Shown here: positions 1 to 5,903 of the stretch, in pieces
How the letters are laid out: each line of letters starts with the position of its first letter
Numbering within the stretch: position 1 is the first letter of the stretch
Source: an uncultured bacterium
GTDB lineage: Bacteria; Patescibacteriota; Minisyncoccia; Phycocordibacterales; UBA9973
DNA: 9,673 nucleotides
Reading direction: 5' to 3'
Assembly (NCBI GenBank): GCA_903891365.1
Contig: CAITEG010000021.1
Coordinates: 1-9,673 of the forward strand
The notes under the pieces: model-generated
What the model was told of the DNA's origin: nothing
Seen by the model: the letters and a program-made list of their open reading frames with translations, nothing else
Databases searched by the model: none
Position numbers and translations under genes: made by a program

Positions 1-98
1 GCGGTAATAGCTTGGTTTGGACTTGCGAAAGACATACCTTCTCCACGCTCACCATCAACTGACATTGTCATCCAGTAACAACCAAGAACGATATCCAT
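1..98 (-). CDS. rpoC: RNA polymerase beta-prime, continuation after an in-frame stop (partial)
   Basis: This is the next part of beta-prime, in the same frame as the upstream rpoC segment but separated from it by the TAG at 99-101. It opens with an ATG at 96-98 directly after that stop and reads MDIVLGCYWMT, then GEGMSFASPNQAI, up to the window edge. This matches the beta-prime stretch (S/T)QD(I/V)VLG.YYMT followed by GEG...F.S..EA, which comes just after the active-site loop in all bacteria, so the coding sense is intact beyond the stop. It may be a separately translated C-terminal polypeptide started by termination-reinitiation, or simply the rest of a gene broken by a nonsense mutation or a consensus error. 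No clear Shine-Dalgarno precedes the ATG. The rest of the gene lies outside the window, so the choice cannot be made here. Confidence 0.8.
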   Translation of the reverse strand, partial: MDIVLGCYWMTMSVDGERGEGMSFASPNQAIT

Positions 99-1715
99 CT
101 ATGGAATAACGATAGGAGAACCGTCCTGAGGCTTAAGTAAGTTTTTATTTGAAGCCATGTATTCACGAGCTTCCATTTGTGCCATATCAGAAAGAGGAAC
201 GTAGACAGCCATCTGGTCACCATCGAAGTCAGCGTTGAATCCTGCACAGACAAGTGGATGCACCTGAATAGCATGTCCTTCAATAAGGATTGGATTAAAG
301 GCTTGTATACCTAGTCTGTGAAGAGTTGGAGCACGGTTTAAGAGTACATACTTTCCACGAATCACTTCTTCTAAAATTGCCCAAACTTCTGGAATTCCTT
401 CTTCTATAAGTCTGTTTGCACCACGGATATTGAAAGCAAGTTCTGTCTCAAGAATTTTTGAGATAACGAATGGACGGAAAAGTTCAAGAGCCATGTGCTT
501 TGGAAGACCACACTGGTTGAGCTTGAGTCCTGGACCCACAACGATGACTGAACGTCCTGAGTAGTCCACACGCTTACCGAGCAAATTCTGACGGAACAAA
601 CCTTGCTTTGACTTTAGATTGTCTGACAAAGATTTAAGAGCTCTTTTTTGTGAAGCAGAAGTAGCTTGAGAATCATTCTGCTTTGCGATTGAGTTATCGA
701 TAAGAGCATCAACAGCTTCCTGAAGAATTCTTTTTTCATTTCTTAAAATAACATCTGGAGCACCGATTTCTTTCAGCTTCTTCAAACGATTGTTACGGTT
801 AATAACGCGGCGATACAAGTCGTTTAAGTCTGAAGTAGCGTGACGCCCACCATCAAGAGCAACCATCGGACGAAGTGCTGGAGGAATAACAGGAATAGCA
901 GTTAGGAACATCCATTCAGGACGAATACCTGAGTGCATCATTGAGCGGATAAGGGACATTCTCTTCTCTAACTTTTCTTTATCTATACTTGAAGCTTTTG
1001 GAAGCATTGCAGCTGTCTCAGCTTTAAGCTTCTCAAGATCTAAGTCTTTAAAGATAGTATAGATAGCTTCTGCTCCGATACTAGCTTCAAAACAACTTCC
1101 GTATTTAAGACCGTAGTGGTGGTAAGCTATTTCATTTAGAACTTTACCTGGAACTATCTCAGCTATTTCTCTCTTTGTATTAAGAAGAAGTTCTTTTAAC
1201 TTTTCTTTATCTTCTTCATTGTTTGCACTTTTAATCTTTGACTTGAATTCACTTTCAAGATTCTTTGTGATAGTTTCCTTTTCTTCAGCTGATACTTTGA
1301 TGATGATGTATCCAGCAAAGTAAATAACTTTCTCTAAATCTGAAACTGAGATGTTTAGAAGTGTAGACATTCTTGAAGGCACTCCACGTAAGAACCAGAT
1401 GTGTGAGACAGGAGAAGCAAGCTCGATGTGACCCATACGATCACGGCGAACTATAGAACGAGTAACTTCAACTCCACATTTTTCACAGATGATATCCTTA
1501 TAACGAATTCTTCTGTATTTTCCACAGTAACATTCATAGTCTTTTTCTGGGCCGAATATTCTTTCATCGAAGAGACCTGAGCGCTCTGAGCGTCCTGTAC
1601 GATAGTTGATTGTTTCTGGCTTTGTAACTTCACCATATGACCACTCTTTTATTCTCTCGGGACTTGCAAGTTTGAGTGTTATTGAGTCGAAATCTGTTTT
1701 ATCTATTATTTTCAT
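99..1715 (-). CDS. rpoC: RNA polymerase beta-prime subunit, N-terminal 538 residues, ends at an internal TAG
   Basis: Beta-prime forms the catalytic clamp half of bacterial RNA polymerase. Visible in order are the N-terminal zinc-binding domain (Cys62, Cys64, Cys77, Cys80), a Lys/Glu-rich stretch around residues 145-180, the LDGGRHATSDLNDLYRR region, the NLLGKRVDYSGRSVI segment, and the Mg2+-chelating loop NADFDGDQM at 494-502 (Asp496, Asp498, Asp500). The start ATG fits the family N-terminus and lies 31 bp after the rpoB stop, the usual rpoB-rpoC order; no Shine-Dalgarno is visible. The frame ends in ...GSPIVIP then TAG. The family would continue with Ser/Thr-Gln-Asp, and recognisable beta-prime does continue in frame. 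Full beta-prime is normally well over 1100 residues, so this is only the front part. Identity is certain; whether the gene is truly split, mutated or misassembled is open. Confidence 0.95.
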   Translation of the reverse strand: MKIIDKTDFDSITLKLASPERIKEWSYGEVTKPETINYRTGRSERSGLFDERIFGPEKDYECYCGKYRRIRYKDIICEKCGVEVTRSIVRRDRMGHIELASPVSHIWFLRGVPSRMSTLLNISVSDLEKVIYFAGYIIIKVSAEEKETITKNLESEFKSKIKSANNEEDKEKLKELLLNTKREIAEIVPGKVLNEIAYHHYGLKYGSCFEASIGAEAIYTIFKDLDLEKLKAETAAMLPKASSIDKEKLEKRMSLIRSMMHSGIRPEWMFLTAIPVIPPALRPMVALDGGRHATSDLNDLYRRVINRNNRLKKLKEIGAPDVILRNEKRILQEAVDALIDNSIAKQNDSQATSASQKRALKSLSDNLKSKQGLFRQNLLGKRVDYSGRSVIVVGPGLKLNQCGLPKHMALELFRPFVISKILETELAFNIRGANRLIEEGIPEVWAILEEVIRGKYVLLNRAPTLHRLGIQAFNPILIEGHAIQVHPLVCAGFNADFDGDQMAVYVPLSDMAQMEAREYMASNKNLLKPQDGSPIVIP

Positions 1716-1746
1716 ATATATTTTTTAGATTTGATATTATGGTTAA

Positions 1747-4700
1747 TTATTCGTTCGACTTTTTAAGATCTACATCAAGAGATAGTCCGCGTAGGTAATT
1801 TAAGAGTACATTAAATGAAGCTGGGACATTTGGCTCACCGATTGGCTTACCCTTGATAATAGCGTCGAATGTCTGAGAACGACCCATAATATCATCAGAC
1901 TTGATTGTTAACATTTCACGTAGAGAGTAAGCGGCACCATGACCTTCGAGTGCCCAGACCTCCATTTCTCCGAATCTCTGTCCTCCACCTTGAGCTTTAC
2001 CCCCGAGTGGTTGTTGAGTAATAAGTGAGTAAGGACCGATAGAACGCATGTGAAGTTTGTCTTCCACCATGTGGTGAAGCTTCAGCATATACATATATCC
2101 GATAGCGATGTCTTGTTCAAATGCATCTCCTGTACGTCCGTCATATAGAGTAACTTTTCCAGACTCTGGCATACCAGCTTTGACAAGCTCAGCTTTAATC
2201 TCAGGAACTGTGGCTGATGAGAATGGGGGAACGATAGCTTGGTATCCGAGTGTATGAGCCGCATAACCGAGGTGCATTTCAAGAATCTGTCCAAGGTTCA
2301 TACGAGAAGGAACTCCAAGTGGAGTAAGGATGATGTCTACAGGTGTACCGTCAGCCATGAATGGCATTTCTTCTTCCGGTAAGATAACTGAGATAACACC
2401 TTTGTTACCGTGACGTCCTGCGAGTTTGTCACCGACAGAAATATTTCTTATCTGTGCGATTTCAACAATTATTTTCTTTATGATTCCTGATTCTAGGTTG
2501 TGACCTTGATCGCGTGAGAATATTTTAACGCCGACAATTCTACCCTTCTTACCGTGTTCAAGACGAAGTGAAGTATCCTTCACATCGCGAGCTTTTTCAG
2601 TAAAGATAGAACGAAGCAGTCTCTCTTCTGGAGTAAGTTCTGTCTCACCTTTTGGAGTAATCTTACCTACGAGAATATCATTTTCTGTAACTTCAGCACC
2701 AACAACGATAATACCGTCTTCATCGAGGTCTTTAAGTTTATTTTCACCAACGTTTGGAATATCACGAGTTGTGATTTCAGGACCTAATTTTGTATCACGA
2801 ACGTTACAGATGAACTCTGTGACATAGATACTTGTAAACTTACTATCCTTCACTAATTTCTCAGAAAGAATAATCGCATCTTCGTAGTTTGCTCCACCCC
2901 ATGACATAAAAGCAATAAGAGCATTCTGACCGAGAGCTATCTGTCCGTGATCTGTAGTACTTGTATCTGCTAATACTTGACCCTTCTTTATCTTATCTCC
3001 AAGAGAAACACTTGGACGCTGGTGGAATATAGAGAAGTTGTTTGTACGTGAGAAATTTATAAGAGGATAAATATGATCCTTCCCTTTGTCGTCTTTGACT
3101 GAGATTTTCTTTGCATCTACATAAGAAACAACACCAGCAACTTCGGAAAGGATTAGACGTCCTGAATCTTTACTTGCAAGCTCTTCCATGCCTGTAGCCA
3201 CTAATGGGATTTCAGGAATAATACATGGTAAAGCCTGCTTCTGCATGTTACTTCCCATGAGTGTTCTGTGAGCATCATCGTGTTCAAGGAAAGGAATCAT
3301 ACTTGTGGCGACTGAGAAAGCTTGGTTTGTAGCAACGTCGATAAAGTCGATCTCATTCTTTGAAATCATTCCTGGCTTTGTCTTAAGACGAGCCTCAACT
3401 TTGTCTTCAACTATATTTCCACTTTCATCGTAGTCGATACCAGCGTGAGCAATGTTGTACTTCTCTTCTTCAAGAGCATTGAGGTAAACAACTTCACTTG
3501 TGATCTTTCCATTCTTAACTTTTACATAAGGAGTTTCGATTATACCGAATTCGTTTATCTTAGCGTAAGTAGATAAGTGCAAGATAAGACCGATGTTTGG
3601 ACCTTCAGGTGTATGTATAGGACAGACTCTTCCGTAGTGAGATGTGTGCACGTCACGAACTTCAAGACCTGCTCTCTCACGAGTAAGTCCTCCAGGACCA
3701 AGTGCGGATAAAATACGTAGGTGCTCTACTTCAGCCATTACGTTTTCTTGGTTCATGAATTGTGAAAGCTGGTTCGCAGTAAAGAACTCCTTGATACGAG
3801 CTTGAAGTGGGCGTTGGTTGATGATCTGAATAGGCATTGTCGTACCGACGTCGATAGTAGACATACGGTCTTGGACATTTCTCTTTATCTGAGCCATACC
3901 TGTGCGAATCTTCTGTTGGAACATTTCTCCAACATATCTGACACGGCGTTGACCTAAGTGGTCGATATCATCTCCCTTTGAATGAGGATCATTATTGAGG
4001 TCAATAATATTCTTAACGATAGTTGTAAGGTCATCGACTGAGATAGTACGACGTTCCATTTCCTTTTCATCCATACTCTTTTCAAAACGCTTATTGAAGC
4101 GGAAACGTCCGACAGGAGAAAGATCGTATCTCTCAGAAGAGAGAAGGATGTTCATAAATTCTTTAGCATTTTCAGATGTAGCTAGGTCGCCATCACGAAG
4201 ACGTTTGTATATCTCTATATAAGAGTCGTGAAGTGTCTTAGCTGGGTCTTTCTCAAGGGAGGTCTTTATAACCTTTAAAACTTCTTCATTATCGCCAAAA
4301 GCCTTTAATATATCTTCATCTTTTACAAGTCCGAGAACGCGGATAAGAGAAGCCACTGAGAATTTGCGCTTTTTGTCGATACGGACATAGATAGCTCCAT
4401 CTGGGTCAGACTCAATCTCTATCCAAACTCCACGAGCAGGAATAATCTTTGCTCCAAAGTAACGCTTACTCTTTGATTCTGATTCTGTGAAGAATACACC
4501 GAAACTTCTTGTAAGCTGGGCAACGATAACACGTTCTACTCCGTTGATGATGAAAGTACCGTGCTTGGTCATGAGCGGTACATCAGCCATAAATATTTCT
4601 TGTTCTTTTGAAGTTCCGATACTCTTATTGAGAAGCTTCACACGAGCCTTAAGTGGACCCTCGTAAGTGAGCTTGTTGATCTTACTATACTCTTCGTCGA

Positions 4701-4917
4701 ACTTTGGTTCACCGAGAGAGAAAGAAGTGAAGTCGAGTTGAAACTTTTTCTCTGAATAATCATTGATCGGAGAAAATTCTTTGAAAACTTCTTTGATACC
4801 TTTCTCGACGAGCCAATTGAAAGAATTGAGCTGGTCTTCAATAAGGTTTGGGAACGGAACTAAAGGCTTCTTATAATGAGAGAAATACTTCTTCACAACT
4901 GTGTCTGATTTTTTCAT
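1747..4917 (-). CDS. rpoB: RNA polymerase beta subunit
   Basis: Catalytic beta subunit of RNA polymerase, 1056 residues against about 1340 in E. coli, without the large lineage-specific insertions. Visible are the N-terminal lobe motif GTFIINGVERVIVAQL, the rifampicin-pocket segment QLSQFMNQ...SALGPGGLTRERAG starting at Gln383, HYGRVCPIHTPEGPNIGLI, the YEDAI motif with Glu679-Asp680, GDKLAGRHGNKG at 829-840, and the C-terminal GGKAQGGGQRFGEMEVWALE clamp-contact segment. Both ends match the family, so the gene is complete. The pocket carries Asn389 where E. coli has Asp516 and Ile402 where it has Arg529. The N-lobe reads RSFGVFF where most bacteria have RSPGVFF. There is no Shine-Dalgarno before the ATG. 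It is followed by rpoC, presumably co-transcribed, and preceded by a structured 375-bp spacer instead of rplJ-rplL. Confidence 0.98.
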   Translation of the reverse strand: MKKSDTVVKKYFSHYKKPLVPFPNLIEDQLNSFNWLVEKGIKEVFKEFSPINDYSEKKFQLDFTSFSLGEPKFDEEYSKINKLTYEGPLKARVKLLNKSIGTSKEQEIFMADVPLMTKHGTFIINGVERVIVAQLTRSFGVFFTESESKSKRYFGAKIIPARGVWIEIESDPDGAIYVRIDKKRKFSVASLIRVLGLVKDEDILKAFGDNEEVLKVIKTSLEKDPAKTLHDSYIEIYKRLRDGDLATSENAKEFMNILLSSERYDLSPVGRFRFNKRFEKSMDEKEMERRTISVDDLTTIVKNIIDLNNDPHSKGDDIDHLGQRRVRYVGEMFQQKIRTGMAQIKRNVQDRMSTIDVGTTMPIQIINQRPLQARIKEFFTANQLSQFMNQENVMAEVEHLRILSALGPGGLTRERAGLEVRDVHTSHYGRVCPIHTPEGPNIGLILHLSTYAKINEFGIIETPYVKVKNGKITSEVVYLNALEEEKYNIAHAGIDYDESGNIVEDKVEARLKTKPGMISKNEIDFIDVATNQAFSVATSMIPFLEHDDAHRTLMGSNMQKQALPCIIPEIPLVATGMEELASKDSGRLILSEVAGVVSYVDAKKISVKDDKGKDHIYPLINFSRTNNFSIFHQRPSVSLGDKIKKGQVLADTSTTDHGQIALGQNALIAFMSWGGANYEDAIILSEKLVKDSKFTSIYVTEFICNVRDTKLGPEITTRDIPNVGENKLKDLDEDGIIVVGAEVTENDILVGKITPKGETELTPEERLLRSIFTEKARDVKDTSLRLEHGKKGRIVGVKIFSRDQGHNLESGIIKKIIVEIAQIRNISVGDKLAGRHGNKGVISVILPEEEMPFMADGTPVDIILTPLGVPSRMNLGQILEMHLGYAAHTLGYQAIVPPFSSATVPEIKAELVKAGMPESGKVTLYDGRTGDAFEQDIAIGYMYMLKLHHMVEDKLHMRSIGPYSLITQQPLGGKAQGGGQRFGEMEVWALEGHGAAYSLREMLTIKSDDIMGRSQTFDAIIKGKPIGEPNVPASFNVLLNYLRGLSLDVDLKKSNE

Positions 4918-4936
4918 AATAATTTTTGATTTTAAA

Positions 4937-5038
4937 CTTCGGCATATATTTGAAATTTACTCGCTTATCCCTCTACGCAAGCATTAGCTTGCTCCGGCGC
5001 GCCCACACCTACTCGTAAATTTTAAATATATGCCTTCG
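4937..5038. repeat. MITE-like inverted-repeat element in the rpoB leader
   Basis: Arms at 4941-4960 and 5015-5034 are inverted copies of 20 bp with one mismatch (GGCATATATTT, then G or A, then AAATTTAC). They flank 54 bp that are about 59% GC inside a strongly AT-rich spacer. The pentamer CTTCG lies at both outer ends (4937-4941 and 5034-5038) and overlaps the arm termini by one base, as a target-site duplication could. The inside holds a second hairpin, GCAAGC-ATTA-GCTTGC (4977-4992), the 8-bp palindrome GGCGCGCC (4996-5003), and TACTCG twice in direct orientation (4958-4963, 5010-5015). The single arm mismatch becomes a G-U pair in plus-strand RNA but A-C in minus-strand RNA. No coding capacity. 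It may be a non-autonomous mobile element, a dispersed intergenic repeat, or a leader structure of rpoB. Confidence 0.6.
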
Positions 5039-5052
5039 TTTTAATCTATTGA

Positions 5053-5087
5053 TAAAAACGCAAAAAACAACAAGGTGACCAAACCTT
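5053..5087 (-). promoter_or_regulatory. Weak attenuator-like hairpin with U-rich run in the rpoB leader
   Basis: On the minus strand a 5-bp stem AAGGT/ACCTT (5083-5087 with 5072-5076) is followed by GTTGTTTTTTGCGTTTTT (5071-5054). The shape resembles a weak intrinsic terminator within the predicted rpoB leader, about 155 nt before the start codon. The stem is short and half A-T, so this could be chance in AT-rich sequence. Confidence 0.2.
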
Positions 5088-5138
5088 ATTTAGATTTTTT
5101 ATTTATAATTACTGGCAATGATATTTTTTAACACTTTT

Positions 5139-5177
5139 TTATGCTAAAACCTTAGTAAACGAGGATTGATTTGCCAT
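5139..5177 (-). CDS. Possible 12-codon leader ORF upstream of rpoB
   Basis: A short frame ATG...TAA encodes MANQSSFTKVLA and starts about 20 nt after the transcription start implied by the candidate promoter at 5204-5232. Its base composition is less AT-biased than the sequence just after it. It shows no run of a single regulatory amino acid and no Shine-Dalgarno, and a frame this short is expected by chance. Listed as a possible leader peptide only. Confidence 0.15.
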   Translation of the reverse strand: MANQSSFTKVLA

Positions 5178-5180
5178 AAC

Positions 5181-5196
5181 TCAATCTATTCAATCT
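5181..5196. repeat. Two direct TCAATCT heptamers at the rpoB transcription start
   Basis: TCAATCT occurs at 5181-5187 and 5190-5196, a 9-bp period, right at the start site implied by the rpoB promoter. The first copy also forms an inverted pair with GATTGA at 5164-5169. They could be a small protein-binding site or chance; nothing else supports a function. Confidence 0.25.
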
Positions 5197-5203
5197 GGGC
5201 CTT

Positions 5204-5232
5204 ATCCTATACTATTTTTATACAAAAGTCAA
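5204..5232 (-). promoter_or_regulatory. Candidate sigma70-type promoter for rpoBC
   Basis: Minus-strand -35 TTGACT (5232-5227) and -10 TAGGAT (5209-5204) are separated by 17 bp. Transcription would start near 5197, giving rpoB a leader of about 280 nt. The promoter sits just beyond the terminator of the 159-residue gene, a sensible place for a new transcription unit. AT-rich -10-like sequences nearer the ATG could offer alternative starts. Confidence 0.5.
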
Positions 5233-5247
5233 GGATTAAATAGAATA

Positions 5248-5277
5248 AAAGCCGCAGGTTCTACAACCTACGGCTTT
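5248..5277 (-). terminator. Intrinsic terminator after the 159-residue gene
   Basis: Thirteen-base arms (5248-5260 and 5265-5277) around a 4-nt loop lie 15 nt after the stop codon. On the minus strand the single non-Watson-Crick position is a U-G pair, whereas in plus-strand RNA it is a C-A mismatch. A T-rich tract (CTTTTATTCTATTT) follows on the minus strand. The asymmetry favours termination of the minus-strand gene. Confidence 0.8.
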
Positions 5278-5292
5278 ATCTATTCGATTTAA

Positions 5293-5772
5293 CTAATTGT
5301 CTCCTTTTTCATAAGCCAGAACATACTCATCTGATTCGAGTTTACTATTCCATTGGAAGAACATGTGACTGTAGTGACTGACATCATCCTTAACGAGGCA
5401 AGGAACAAAATGTCCGGTCTTTTTTTCAAAATTAAGATAAGGCAAGTAATCAAAACCTAAAACCCAAGAACCGGGTTTTAAAAAATTGAATTCCAAATCC
5501 ATCACTTCCAAAAGAACAAGACCACTTACATTTGGAAAAAACAATCCATTCGTCTGAAGCGCATTAAAACAATCGCTAAAATGTGGGTGTGACTTACCTT
5601 TTCCTTTGAATAAGAAAATGAAGTCATCCTTACCTGGGAAAAATGATGGTTCCTTAGATCCAATTTCTATCCCCCATCTTTCTAAGGCAAGTTCTCTGGT
5701 TTCTCGAACAGAAGAACTAAAATTAATTCTTTGCCGATGAAAACTTTCAAATTTAACTGTTCTATTCGTCAT
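5293..5772 (-). CDS. Hypothetical protein, 159 residues, unrecognised
   Basis: I do not recognise this protein. It is rich in Phe and other aromatics with mixed charges. There is no signal peptide, no membrane-length hydrophobic segment, no obvious nucleotide-binding or metal motif, and only two cysteines (Cys68, Cys125). The middle and C-terminal half (LKPGSWVLGFDYLPYLNF, then HFVPCLV) looks like a folded soluble domain. The gene is strongly supported: a consensus promoter (5829-5857), a GGAGAG Shine-Dalgarno 8 nt before the ATG, a TAG stop and a terminator 15 nt later, so it is its own transcription unit. It lies between trmD and rpoBC, in the place where rplS would end the classical trmD operon, but it is not L19. 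Being the only gene here with a clear Shine-Dalgarno, it may be a recent arrival. A 13-bp palindrome over its -10 suggests tight control, perhaps autoregulation. Confidence 0.85.
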   Translation of the reverse strand: MTNRTVKFESFHRQRINFSSSVRETRELALERWGIEIGSKEPSFFPGKDDFIFLFKGKGKSHPHFSDCFNALQTNGLFFPNVSGLVLLEVMDLEFNFLKPGSWVLGFDYLPYLNFEKKTGHFVPCLVKDDVSHYSHMFFQWNSKLESDEYVLAYEKGDN

Positions 5773-5777
5773 TTAAA

Positions 5778-5794
5778 AGGCTCTCCTATAGCCT
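5778..5794 (-). promoter_or_regulatory. Shine-Dalgarno presented in a small hairpin loop
   Basis: On the minus strand AGGCT (5794-5790) and AGCCT (5782-5778) pair around the loop ATAGGAG, so most of the GGAGAG ribosome-binding sequence (5786-5781) is in the loop and its last two bases are in the stem. The ATG follows after an 8-nt spacer. This fixes the start of the 159-residue gene and is the only strong Shine-Dalgarno in the window. Confidence 0.65.
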
Positions 5795-5796
5795 AA

Positions 5797-5840
5797 ATTT
5801 GTTTTAATATTTTAAATTAATTTACCCTATTAAAACAAAT
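5797..5840. repeat. 13-bp inverted repeat over the -10, candidate operator
   Basis: ATTTGTTTTAATA at 5797-5809 and its exact complement TATTAAAACAAAT at 5828-5840 are separated by 18 bp. The arm centres are 31 bp apart, close to three helical turns, so two bound protomers would lie on the same DNA face. The upstream arm contains the whole -10 of the 159-residue gene and the other arm lies in the transcribed leader. Because one arm is upstream of the transcription start, this acts, if at all, as DNA and not as an RNA hairpin. Confidence 0.6.
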
Positions 5841-5857
5841 ATATAGGTATATGTCAA
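5829..5857 (-). promoter_or_regulatory. Sigma70-type promoter of the 159-residue gene
   Basis: Minus-strand -35 TTGACA (5857-5852, full consensus) and -10 TTTAAT (5834-5829) are 17 bp apart. The start would fall near 5822, leaving a leader of about 50 nt that contains the Shine-Dalgarno hairpin. It is the best promoter in the window by consensus. Confidence 0.75.
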
Positions 5858-5864
5858 TAGATAT

Positions 5865-5896
5865 TAAAATATCCCCTTATTTTAGAGGATATTTTA
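5865..5896 (-). terminator. AT-rich hairpin terminator after trmD
   Basis: Ten-base perfect arms TAAAATATCC (5865-5874) and GGATATTTTA (5887-5896) begin 8 nt after the trmD stop. On the minus strand the 3' arm itself supplies a T-rich stretch. It separates trmD from the promoter of the next gene. The stem is mostly A-T, so termination may be leaky. Confidence 0.6.
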
Positions 5897-5903
5897 GAAA
5901 ATA

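Larger units (their letters stand above)
4918..5292. other. Long structured spacer upstream of rpoB
   Basis: This 375-bp gap holds no convincing full-size gene, tRNA or rRNA. From the rpoB side outward it contains a GC-rich insert bounded by inverted repeats (4937-5038), a weak hairpin with a U-rich run on the minus strand (5053-5087), a possible 12-codon reading frame (5139-5177), short TCAATCT direct repeats (5181-5196), a candidate minus-strand promoter (5204-5232), and the terminator of the upstream gene (5248-5277). If that promoter is used, rpoB has a leader of about 280 nucleotides, long for a compact genome. Confidence 0.7.

Noticed and set aside
99..101. TAG read as a sense codon in this organism (recoding)
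   Set aside because: trmD, the KH gene and the 159-residue gene all end at TAG, trmD at its family-expected end and the others with hairpins or terminators soon after, so TAG acts as a stop here. Site-specific readthrough at rpoC remains possible.
3995..4222. 75-codon plus-strand open frame inside rpoB
   Set aside because: It is antisense to conserved rpoB sequence, with no promoter, Shine-Dalgarno or recognisable protein features; a codon-bias shadow. The same applies to the other short overlapping frames inside rpoB, rpoC, trmD and rnr.
4918..5292. tRNA or small structured RNA gene upstream of rpoB
   Set aside because: No cloverleaf, T-loop consensus or CCA-like end is visible; the strong pairing is explained by the inverted-repeat element and the terminator.
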